Source: Albimonas sp041685625
GTDB taxonomy: Bacteria; Pseudomonadota; Alphaproteobacteria; Rhodobacterales; Rhodobacteraceae
DNA length: 5,193 nt
Reading direction: 5' to 3'
Assembly (NCBI GenBank): GCA_041685625.1
Contig: JAWLFJ010000190.1
Coordinates: 1 to 5,193 of the forward strand
Shown here: positions 1 through 5,193 of the stretch, piece after piece
Numbering within the stretch: the stretch's first letter is position 1
Layout: every line of letters starts with the position of its first letter
Notes under the pieces: generated by a model
Database searches by the model: none
Seen by the model: the letters and a program-made list of their open reading frames with translations, nothing else
What the model was told of the DNA's origin: nothing
Position numbers and translations under genes: made by a program

Positions 1-84
1 CGCGCGGGAGGATCGGGCGGGAAAGCAGCCGGGGCAAGGCCGCCGGCGATCACGCTGTCGCGGGCGGGCTGTTGGCCGCCCCGA

Positions 85-103
85 GCGCCGCCTGCGGCGG
101 CGC
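85..103. repeat. Perfect 8-bp inverted repeat, 3-base loop
   Basis: GCGCCGCC (85-92) and GGCGGCGC (96-103) are exact reverse complements around the loop TGC. No T-run follows on either strand, so it is not a standard intrinsic terminator. In DNA this GC-rich, a stem like this can arise by chance, so the functional claim is weak. Confidence 0.45.
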
Positions 104-186
104 CGGCCCGCCCGCCAGCCTGCGCCCGGTTCCGCTCTGTACGGGCGGGCGCGGCGCTTGCGGCGGGCGTCGCCGGGTCTGCCGGG

Positions 187-208
187 GAGACGTCCCGAGG
201 GGCGTCTC
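187..208 (+). repeat. 9-bp hairpin with GAGACG/CGTCTC arms
   Basis: GAGACGTCC (187-195) pairs with GGGCGTCTC (200-208) around the loop CGAG. One pair is a G-U wobble when read as plus-strand RNA. In minus-strand RNA that position becomes an A-C mismatch, so the stem is better on the plus strand. The outer hexamer GAGACG/CGTCTC is the same one used in the hairpin at 391-410. No T-run follows. Confidence 0.4.
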
Positions 209-219
209 GTCGCGCGTCC

Positions 220-239
220 GGACCGGGTCGGCCCGGTTC
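220..239 (+). repeat. 8-bp hairpin, TCGG loop
   Basis: GGACCGGG (220-227) pairs with CCCGGTTC (232-239) around TCGG, with one G-U wobble at the second pair in plus-strand RNA. It lies 11 bases after the hairpin at 187-208. No gene in the window needs a terminator here, so it could belong to a gene beyond the left edge or be a chance product of composition. Confidence 0.3.
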
Positions 240-390
240 AAGAACGCTCCGCGCCGGCTGCGCCGCTCGCCGCGGGACGCGGCGATCCTCGCCCACGCCC
301 GTCCCGGTCCGTTTCGGCGGATCCGGCGTGCCCGCGGCGCCGTGACGGGTCTGAAGGACCCCCACGGCGCCGCCCGGCCCAACCTCGCGG

Positions 391-410
391 CGTCTCCCGG
401 CAGGGAGACG
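391..410 (-). terminator. Terminator-like hairpin behind alaS
   Basis: CGTCTCCC (391-398) and GGGAGACG (403-410) form a perfect 8-bp stem around a 4-base loop. It starts 34 bases past the alaS stop on the minus strand. This is where an alaS terminator or a 3'-end stabilising stem is expected. The run of U that defines a classical intrinsic terminator is missing: the minus strand continues CCGCGAGGTTGGG. It may act as a U-less terminator, as an RNA processing or protection stem, or together with Rho. Confidence 0.5.
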
Positions 411-446
411 ACGGCGGGGCGGGAGCGCCGCCGGGCGGGTCGTCTC
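405..446 (-). promoter_or_regulatory. Alternative stem overlapping the alaS stop codon
   Basis: GAGACGAC (405-412) is the exact reverse complement of GTCGTCTC (439-446), and 445-446 are two of the three bases of the alaS stop codon. Inside it, GGCGG (413-417) can pair with CCGCC (428-432), leaving a 6-base bulge at 433-438. The left arm shares bases 405-410 with the right arm of the hairpin at 391-410, so the two stems cannot form together. That is the geometry of a switch or attenuator, and a ribosome terminating on alaS would block the longer stem. The pairings are seen directly; any function is inferred. Confidence 0.35.
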
Positions 447-3108
447 AGGCGAGGGCGGCGCGGAGGGCCTCTTCGACGGCGGCGAGCGCCTTCGGCACGC
501 CCTCGCCCTCGGGGCCGCCGGTCTGGGCCATGGTCGGCTTGCCGCCGCCGCCCTTGCCGCCGAGGGCGGGGGCCGCGGCGCGGACGAGGGTCACGGCGTC
601 GACGCGGCCGGTCGCCTCGGGCGAGACGCCGATCACAAGGCTGCCCTTGCCGTCCTCCGAGCGCGCGGCGAGGGCGGCGACGCCGGGGGCCTTGGCGAGG
701 AGTTCGTCCACCGCGGCCTTCAGCTCCTTTGGGCCGAGGCCCTCGACCTCGCGCAGCGTCACGGCGAGGCCGCCGATCTCCTGCGCCTCGACGCCGCCGC
801 CGCCGGTGGCGAGCTTGCGCTTCGTCTCGGCGAGTTCGCGCTCCAGCGCGCGCTTCTCGGCCGCCAGCGCCTCGATGCGGTCCTTCAGCTCGGCCGGCGT
901 CGCGTTCAGCGTCGCGGCGGCCTCGGCGAGGCGGCGGGCGGTCTCGGCGGCGTGGGCCTCGGCCGCCTCGTGCGCCACCGCCTCGACCCGGCGGACGCCG
1001 GCGGCGAGGCCCTCCTCGCGGAGGATGCGGAAGGCGCCGATCTCGCCGGTGTTGGCGACGTGGGTGCCGCCGCAGAGCTCGATGGAGAAGGGCGCGTTCG
1101 CCCCCTCGTCCCGACCGCCCATCGAGACCACGCGCACCTCGTCGCCGTATTTCTCGCCGAAGAGGGCGCGGGCGCCGGCGGCGCGGGCCTCGTCGATCGG
1201 CATCACGCGGGTCTCGACCGGGGTGCAGGCGCGGATGCGGGCGTTCACCTCGCGCTCCACCGCCGCGATCTCCTCGTCCGTCATCGGCCTGCCGTGCGAG
1301 ACGTCGAAGCGCAGGCGGTCCGGCGCCACAAGCGAGCCCTTCTGCGCGACGTGATCGCCCAGAGTCCGGCGCAGCGCCTCGTGCAGCAGATGCGTCGCGG
1401 AGTGGTGGGCGCAGACGCGCAGGCGCCGGGCCGGATCGACCTCGAGCGTCACGGTGTCGCCGACGTTCACCACATGCGCCGCGTCGTCGGAGGCGATGCG
1501 GCCGCGGTGGGCGTAGATCCCCTCGGCGCGCTTCTGCACGTCCTCGACGATCAGCTCGACCCCGGCGCCGGTGACGGCGCGGCCGACGTCGCCCTGCTGG
1601 CCGCCCATCTCGGCGTAGAACGGGGTCTGGTTGACGACGAACTCGAAGCTTTCGCCCGTCGTCGCGTGGTCGGCCTCGGCGCCGTCCTTGACGATGGCCT
1701 CGATGCGGGCGGAGGCGCGGGTCGAGGCGTAGCCGAGGAACTCGCCCGGCCCGACGCGCTCGCGCACGTCGAACCAGACCTTCTGGTTGGCGCTGTCGCC
1801 GGTGCCGGCCCAGGCGGCGCGGGCGGCGGCCTTCTGGGCGTCCATCGCCGCCTCGTAGCCGGCCTCGTCCACCGCGCGGCCCTCGCCGCGCAGGATGTCG
1901 GCGGTGAGGTCGAACGGGAAGCCGTACGTGTCGTAGAGCTTGAAGGCGGTCTCGCCGGGCAGCGCCTCGCCCTCCGGCAGGCCCTCGAGTTCGGCCTCGA
2001 GCAGCTTCAGGCCGCGGTCGAGCGTGGCCTTGAAGCGCTCCTCCTCCGCCCTGAGCGTCTCCCTGATCAGCGCCTCGGCGCTGCGGAGCTCGGTGTAGTG
2101 GGCGCCCATCAGGTCGATCAGCGCCGGCGCGAGGCGGTGCATCAGCGGGTCTGTCGCGCCGAGCAGGTGCGCGTGGCGCATGCCGCGGCGCATGATCCGG
2201 CGGAGGACGTAGCCGCGGCCCTCGTTGGTGGGCAGCACGCCCTCGGCGATCAGGAAGGCGGCGCAGCGCAGGTGATCGGCCACCACGCGGTGCGAGGTGA
2301 CCATCGGCCCGTCGGGCGCCTGGCCGGTCAGCTCGGCCGAGGCGCGGATGATCGGCTGGAACAGGTCGGTGTCGTAGTTGTTGTGGACGCCCTGCAGGAT
2401 CGTCGTCATCCGCTCGAGGCCCATGCCGGTGTCGACGCTGGGCTTCGGCAGCGGCGTGGAGGTGCCGTCCGCATGCGTCTCGTACTGCATGAAGACGAGA
2501 TTCCAGAATTCGACGAAGCGGTCGCCGTCCTCCTCGGGGCTCCCCGGCGGGCCGCCCCGGACCTCGGGGCCGTGGTCGTAGAACAGCTCCGTGCACGGCC
2601 CGTTCGGGCCGGTGTCGCCCATGCGCCACCAGTTGTCGTCCGAAGCGATGCGGATGATCTTCTCGTCCGGCAGGCCGGCGATGCGCTTCCAGAGGCCCGC
2701 CGCCTCCTCGTCGCTCGCGTGGACCGTCACCAGGATCTTCTCGGGCGGCAGGCCGAGCACCTGCGTCGAGAGCGTCCAGGCCTGCTCGATGGCGACGTCC
2801 TTGAAGTAGTCGCCGAAGGAGAAGTTGCCGAGCATCTCGAAGAAGGTGTGATGCCGCGCGGTGTAGCCGACGTTGTCGAGGTCGTTGTGCTTGCCGCCGG
2901 CGCGGACGCATTTCTGGGAAGTGGTGGCGCGCCCGTAGTCGCGGTGCTCGGCCCCGGTGAACACGTCCTTGAACTGCACCATGCCCGAGTTGACGAACAT
3001 CAGCGTCGGATCGTTCCGCGGCACGATCGGCGAGGAGGGCACGACCCTGTGCTCCCGGCTCTCGAAGAAGCCGAGGAAGTCCGAGCGGATCTGGTTGCCG
3101 GAGATCAT
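445..3108 (-). CDS. alaS: Alanyl-tRNA synthetase, complete
   Basis: Charges tRNA-Ala with alanine using ATP in the cytoplasm and hydrolyses mischarged Ser- or Gly-tRNA-Ala. The product is 887 residues, close to the usual bacterial length of about 875. The N-terminal class II catalytic domain covers roughly residues 1-250: the motif 2 region has Arg69 and RHHTFFEMLGNFSFGDYFK (85-103), and motif 3 is DTGMGLER (226-233). A helical tRNA-recognition region follows to about 460. The editing domain (about 550-715) keeps its zinc-site residues His569, His573 (HSATH), Cys679 and His683 (CGGTH). A coiled coil spans about 714-768, and the C-Ala/DHHA1 domain runs from about 775 with a glycine-rich loop GGKGGGGKP (850-858). 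I chose the MISGNQIRSDF start because it matches the family N-terminus and has GGAGG seven bases upstream. The longer open frame to about 3507 lacks family sequence. No key residue is missing. It is transcribed divergently from the 3230-4884 operon. Confidence 0.98.
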   Translation of the reverse strand: MISGNQIRSDFLGFFESREHRVVPSSPIVPRNDPTLMFVNSGMVQFKDVFTGAEHRDYGRATTSQKCVRAGGKHNDLDNVGYTARHHTFFEMLGNFSFGDYFKDVAIEQAWTLSTQVLGLPPEKILVTVHASDEEAAGLWKRIAGLPDEKIIRIASDDNWWRMGDTGPNGPCTELFYDHGPEVRGGPPGSPEEDGDRFVEFWNLVFMQYETHADGTSTPLPKPSVDTGMGLERMTTILQGVHNNYDTDLFQPIIRASAELTGQAPDGPMVTSHRVVADHLRCAAFLIAEGVLPTNEGRGYVLRRIMRRGMRHAHLLGATDPLMHRLAPALIDLMGAHYTELRSAEALIRETLRAEEERFKATLDRGLKLLEAELEGLPEGEALPGETAFKLYDTYGFPFDLTADILRGEGRAVDEAGYEAAMDAQKAAARAAWAGTGDSANQKVWFDVRERVGPGEFLGYASTRASARIEAIVKDGAEADHATTGESFEFVVNQTPFYAEMGGQQGDVGRAVTGAGVELIVEDVQKRAEGIYAHRGRIASDDAAHVVNVGDTVTLEVDPARRLRVCAHHSATHLLHEALRRTLGDHVAQKGSLVAPDRLRFDVSHGRPMTDEEIAAVEREVNARIRACTPVETRVMPIDEARAAGARALFGEKYGDEVRVVSMGGRDEGANAPFSIELCGGTHVANTGEIGAFRILREEGLAAGVRRVEAVAHEAAEAHAAETARRLAEAAATLNATPAELKDRIEALAAEKRALERELAETKRKLATGGGGVEAQEIGGLAVTLREVEGLGPKELKAAVDELLAKAPGVAALAARSEDGKGSLVIGVSPEATGRVDAVTLVRAAAPALGGKGGGGKPTMAQTGGPEGEGVPKALAAVEEALRAALA

Positions 3109-3114
3109 GCGGTG

Positions 3115-3121
3115 TCCTCCC
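3115..3121 (-). promoter_or_regulatory. Shine-Dalgarno of alaS
   Basis: The minus strand reads GGGAGGA, with GGAGG at 3116-3120 and a 7-base spacer before the ATG at 3108. This fixes the alaS start at MISGNQ and argues against the upstream minus-strand ATG near 3231, which would add 41 residues unlike AlaRS. Confidence 0.8.
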
Positions 3122-3139
3122 GTGGCGCGCGCGACGCGG

Positions 3140-3168
3140 GTGTATGACCGCGGCGGGCACGGGGCAAG
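3140..3168 (-). promoter_or_regulatory. Possible alaS promoter
   Basis: On the minus strand, CTTGCC (3163-3168) resembles a -35 element and CATACA (3141-3146) a -10 element, with a 16-base spacer. TGTATGA around 3141-3147 is the only A/T-rich spot in the 121-base divergent region. Transcription would start near 3133-3135, giving a leader of about 25 bases. Both boxes are imperfect matches to sigma-70 consensus, so this is a candidate only. Confidence 0.35.
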
Positions 3169-3187
3169 GGGCGAGGCCCGGCGCAGC

Positions 3188-3201
3188 CCGCGCTTGCGCG
3201 G
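3188..3201. repeat. Small GC dyad in the divergent intergenic region
   Basis: CCGCG (3188-3192) and CGCGG (3197-3201) flank CTTG, about 30 bases before the start of the exported-protein gene. It is well placed for an operator or leader stem of the plus-strand operon. It is short and made of the commonest bases here, so chance is a real alternative. I found no clear plus-strand promoter boxes in the same interval. Confidence 0.2.
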
Positions 3202-3229
3202 CGCGGCGGCGGCGCGCAGGCTGCCCGCC

Positions 3230-3721
3230 ATGATCGGCAAGGCGTCGCGGGCGGCGGTTCTGGGGGCGGCGCTCGCGCTGGGTGGCGGGGAGGGGGCGAT
3301 GGCGTTCGGCGGCGGGCTGGTGCTGGCCTCGGCGACGGAGGGGCGGCTGGTGGACGCGGGCGGCGCTCCGGCGGCGGGCGTCGTCCTGCGCCGGCGCTGG
3401 TCCTGGGGCTGGACCGGGCGCGAAGGCGAGGACCGGGCCGAGACCGACGCCGAGGGGCGCTTCCGCTTCCCGGAGGTCACGGGATCGAGCCTCAGCGCCC
3501 GCGTCATGCCGCACGAGCCCTCGGTGCGCGTCGAGATCGAGGCGGAGCGCGGCGACGGGCCGCTGACGATCCTCTCCTATCAGAAGGCGACCTATGCCGC
3601 GGGCTGGGAGGCCGAGAGCGCCGGCCTTTCCGAGTTCCGCCTGCTCTGCCGGATCGACGCCGAACCCTCGGCCGACGGCCTCTTCTGGGGCACCTGCCGG
3701 GCCGCGGAGGACGCGCGATGA
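3230..3721 (+). CDS. Small exported protein with a carboxypeptidase-regulatory-like beta-sandwich
   Basis: A 163-residue protein of unknown function, probably periplasmic. The N-terminus is a signal peptide: Lys4 and Arg7, a hydrophobic stretch about 8-19, and an AMA site with likely cleavage after Ala25. There is no lipobox. The mature part has GRLVDAGGAPAAGVVLRRR (38-56) and RAETDAEGRFRFPEV (69-83), the pattern of carboxypeptidase-regulatory/CNA-B-like folds: an added group on a polypeptide side, then a 'TDxxGxFxFP' turn. It may belong to the DUF6795 group, which I recall with the same layout. Cys140 and Cys156 could form a disulfide. The start at 3230 is chosen because the signal peptide begins there; an upstream extension would be antisense to alaS. 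The ribosome site is weak (AGG, 9-base spacer). It overlaps the lipase gene by ATGA, so the two are an operon and their products may interact. A role as inhibitor or immunity partner is inference. Confidence 0.8.
   Translation: MIGKASRAAVLGAALALGGGEGAMAFGGGLVLASATEGRLVDAGGAPAAGVVLRRRWSWGWTGREGEDRAETDAEGRFRFPEVTGSSLSARVMPHEPSVRVEIEAERGDGPLTILSYQKATYAAGWEAESAGLSEFRLLCRIDAEPSADGLFWGTCRAAEDAR
3706..3710 (+). promoter_or_regulatory. Shine-Dalgarno of the lipase gene
   Basis: GGAGG lies seven bases before the ATG at 3718, inside the 3' end of the upstream gene. It supports this start and shows that the lipase can be initiated independently as well as by coupling through the ATGA overlap. It is stronger than the site of the first gene, so the lipase may be made in at least equal amount. 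Confidence 0.75.
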
Positions 3722-4884
3722 GCGTGGAGGCCGCGCCGGAGCTCTCGCCGGCGCTGGCGGCGAAGCTCGCCGACGCCGTCTACGGCATCCGCGAGGTGGA
3801 CGATCCGGCGCGCGGCGCGGCCGAGCGCGGGGTGACGGGGCTCGAGGCGGCGTTCGAGCTCGCGGACGGGCGGATCGCGACGGCGCGCTCCGGCGCGGTG
3901 CTGACCGCCCGCACCGGCTTCGCGCTGGTGCTCGACGGCGTGGCGGGCACGCGCTGGGCCGGGCACAAGGCCGTCGCGCTGCGCGGCACGGCGACGATGT
4001 TCGACGGCGCGACGGACCTCAACATCGCCATCGACCGCGGGCCGGCGGGGACCTGCGCCCATGCCGGCTTCGTGCGCAGCTTCCGCTCGATCCGCGAGTC
4101 GATCCCGGCGCTGCTCGCCGGGCATCGCGGGCCGGGGCACGTCGTCGGGCACTCGCTCGGCGGGGCGCTGGCGGTGCTGACCACGGCGGAACTCGCCTCC
4201 CGCGGGCGGGGGGACCTGCACCTCTACACCTTCGGCGCGCCGCGGGTCTTCACCGGCGGCTCCGTCGCCGCCTTCGACCGGCTGGTGCCCTCGGCCCGCG
4301 TGCGGCGGGTGCAGAACCCGGCCGACCTGGTGCCGCTGTTGCCGCTCTGGCCCTACCGTCACGCCCCGGCGGGCGTCGGCGGAGCGGTGCGCGTCGGCCC
4401 GCCGGCGCTGATCCCCGGCGTCTCGCAGCACTACATGAGCGTGTATGGTCCCTTGGTCGGCCGGGAGGGCGGCTGGGGCGCGCTGGCGGCGGCGGGCGCC
4501 GAGGCGCCGGACCTGCGCAGCGTCGACCAGTGGATCGCGACGGCGCGCGAGAACGTGCGCATTCCCGGCGGGCGCATCGGGCTCCGGGCGCTGGGCAAGG
4601 CCCTGAACGCGCTGCTGGCCCTGGCCGAGCGCACGGTCGGGGCCATCGCGCTAGGCGCGGTCACGGTGCTCGACGTGCTCAGCGCCATGCTGCTGCGCGC
4701 GACCGAGATCGCCGCGGCCATCGGTGAGCGCGTGCGCGAACTGATGGCGCTGATCCTGCGCTGGAGCGGGCGCGCCGGCCATGTCGGGGTGGAGCTGACG
4801 CGCGCCTTCCTCGGCTGGGTGTTGGGGCTGCTGCTGCGCCCCCTCGCGGCGGCCGTGCGCTCGGCCTTCGAGCGTTTGGGCTGA
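3718..4884 (+). CDS. Class 3 lipase-like alpha/beta hydrolase with hydrophobic C-terminus
   Basis: A 388-residue serine hydrolase of the lipase class 3 family, predicted to cleave acyl esters of glycerolipids or phospholipids; the substrate cannot be told from sequence. Landmarks in order: ALRGTATMFDGATDLNIAID (87-106), the family's RGT and DLN region near the oxyanion hole; HAGF (115-118); the nucleophile elbow GHSLGG (144-149) with Ser146; YTFGAPRV (170-177); NPADLVPLLP (200-209) with likely catalytic Asp203; and QHYMSVYGP (237-245) with likely catalytic His238. The triad is therefore complete. There is no N-terminal signal peptide. From about residue 290 to the end the protein is helical, with hydrophobic stretches at about 306-326 and 363-373 separated by arginine-rich amphipathic segments, suggesting membrane contact. 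It is the second gene of a coupled pair with a secreted partner. It could be a type VI-secretion-type lipase effector, a membrane-associated housekeeping lipase, or a storage-lipid enzyme. Confidence 0.88.
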   Translation: MSVEAAPELSPALAAKLADAVYGIREVDDPARGAAERGVTGLEAAFELADGRIATARSGAVLTARTGFALVLDGVAGTRWAGHKAVALRGTATMFDGATDLNIAIDRGPAGTCAHAGFVRSFRSIRESIPALLAGHRGPGHVVGHSLGGALAVLTTAELASRGRGDLHLYTFGAPRVFTGGSVAAFDRLVPSARVRRVQNPADLVPLLPLWPYRHAPAGVGGAVRVGPPALIPGVSQHYMSVYGPLVGREGGWGALAAAGAEAPDLRSVDQWIATARENVRIPGGRIGLRALGKALNALLALAERTVGAIALGAVTVLDVLSAMLLRATEIAAAIGERVRELMALILRWSGRAGHVGVELTRAFLGWVLGLLLRPLAAAVRSAFERLG

Positions 4885-5193
4885 CGCGTTCGGTTCGGCC
4901 CGCCTGAGAGCCTCTCCGACCGGGATCGTGGCGGTCGAGCTGCTCGGTTCTTCGATCGGCGGCCGCCCGCGGCTCGGTTCCGCTCCCATGCGTCATGTGC
5001 TTCGCTTCACGGTCGGCGCGGGGCCGCCGCATGATCGGGGGCGGATGAGCGTGGCGCCCCGGCCCGTCTCACGGCATCGGCGGCCGCGGCCGAGGCTCCC
5101 GACGCGATCGCAGCGCCCCTCGTCCCCACGGCGACGATCGCGGTCGGGGCGGGCGGCGCGACGTCCGGACGCGTGCAGGTCCCCCTTCGGTTC
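4885..5193. other. Region after the lipase; no gene supported
   Basis: Open frames exist on both strands up to the window edge, but none has a start with a ribosome site or a recognisable product. One plus-strand frame from about 5035 to the end has protein-like composition but no usable start codon and a stop just upstream. One minus-strand frame ends at 5007-5009 and could be the tail of a gene entering from the right. I found no strong terminator after the lipase, only a 4-bp GAGA/TCTC dyad around 4905-4918. The heptamer TCGGTTC recurs here. Confidence 0.5.
4890..5193 (+). repeat. Four copies of TCGGTTC
   Basis: TCGGTTC occurs at 4890-4896, 4944-4950, 4974-4980 and 5187-5193, all in the same orientation. 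The second and third copies share a longer 9-base match, GCTCGGTTC, at 4942-4950 and 4972-4980, exactly 30 bases apart. No dyad symmetry is evident. This could be a protein-binding cluster or remnants of degenerate repeats. The word was picked after the fact, which weakens it. Confidence 0.4.

Larger units (their letters stand above)
1..444. other. Non-coding flank downstream of alaS; no gene supported
   Basis: I see no convincing gene here on either strand. Several frames stay open, but their translations are dominated by Arg, Pro, Gly and Ala, as expected from stop-poor GC-rich DNA. None shows a family motif or a start with a good ribosome binding site. What the stretch does hold is a cluster of short inverted repeats at 85-103, 187-208, 220-239, 391-410 and 405-446. 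The last two lie directly behind the alaS stop codon on its transcript. A gene beginning or ending left of base 1 cannot be excluded. Confidence 0.6.

Noticed and set aside
952..3147. 731-codon open frame antisense to alaS on the plus strand
   Set aside because: It lies almost wholly across a certain alaS gene. Its translation, rich in Val, Ala, Gly, Asp, Arg and His, shows no family motif. Long antisense frames are expected in GC-rich genes because stop codons are rare.
2957..3229. 91-codon upstream extension of the exported-protein gene
   Set aside because: It is antisense to the start of alaS and would bury the signal peptide that begins at 3230. No in-frame ATG lies between 2957 and 3230.
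50..3514. 1154-codon minus-strand frame overlapping alaS in another frame
   Set aside because: It is Arg/Pro-dominated throughout with no motif and runs through the alaS gene and both flanks, the signature of a compositional shadow.
3592..4431. Minus-strand frame opposite the lipase gene
   Set aside because: The plus strand encodes a complete lipase triad with family motifs over the same bases. The minus translation is His/Arg/Ala-rich with no motif.
5007..5193. Tail of a minus-strand gene entering from the right edge
   Set aside because: About 60 open codons with a stop at 5007-5009 are too short and too lacking in motifs to separate from chance in this composition.
1..5193. CRISPR arrays, tRNA or rRNA genes, insertion sequences
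   Set aside because: I saw no regularly spaced repeats of CRISPR length, no tRNA cloverleaf with a TTCGA-type arm, no rRNA segment and no transposase motif or terminal inverted repeats.

Overview
The window is very GC-rich (roughly three quarters G+C by eye) and looks like chromosomal DNA of a high-GC alphaproteobacterium. The alanyl-tRNA synthetase carries the EHRDY, RHHTFFEMLGNFSFGDYFK and GMGLERM segments in a form I associate with Rhodobacterales-like sequences. That placement rests on remembered family features, not on a search.

Layout, left to right. Bases 1-444 hold no gene I can support. This stretch is the downstream flank of alaS and contains several short perfect or near-perfect inverted repeats, including a clear 8-bp hairpin 34 bases past the alaS stop. 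A complete alaS gene follows on the minus strand (445-3108, 887 residues), with a strong Shine-Dalgarno sequence and a weak promoter candidate. A 121-base divergent intergenic region (3109-3229) separates it from a two-gene plus-strand operon. The first gene (3230-3721) encodes a small exported beta-sandwich-type protein of 163 residues. The second (3718-4884), overlapping by ATGA, encodes a 388-residue class 3 lipase-like alpha/beta hydrolase with GHSLGG, no signal peptide and a hydrophobic helical C-terminal region. Bases 4885-5193 hold no gene I can support, only a recurring heptamer.

How the parts relate: alaS is housekeeping and charges tRNA-Ala. The divergent operon is accessory in flavour. 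A small secreted protein is translationally coupled to a leaderless lipase that may act at a membrane, an arrangement compatible with a hydrolase-partner or effector-immunity pair. That reading is an inference. The most unusual non-coding signal is a set of mutually exclusive stems at the alaS 3' end, where one segment can pair either with the stop-codon region or with the downstream hairpin arm.
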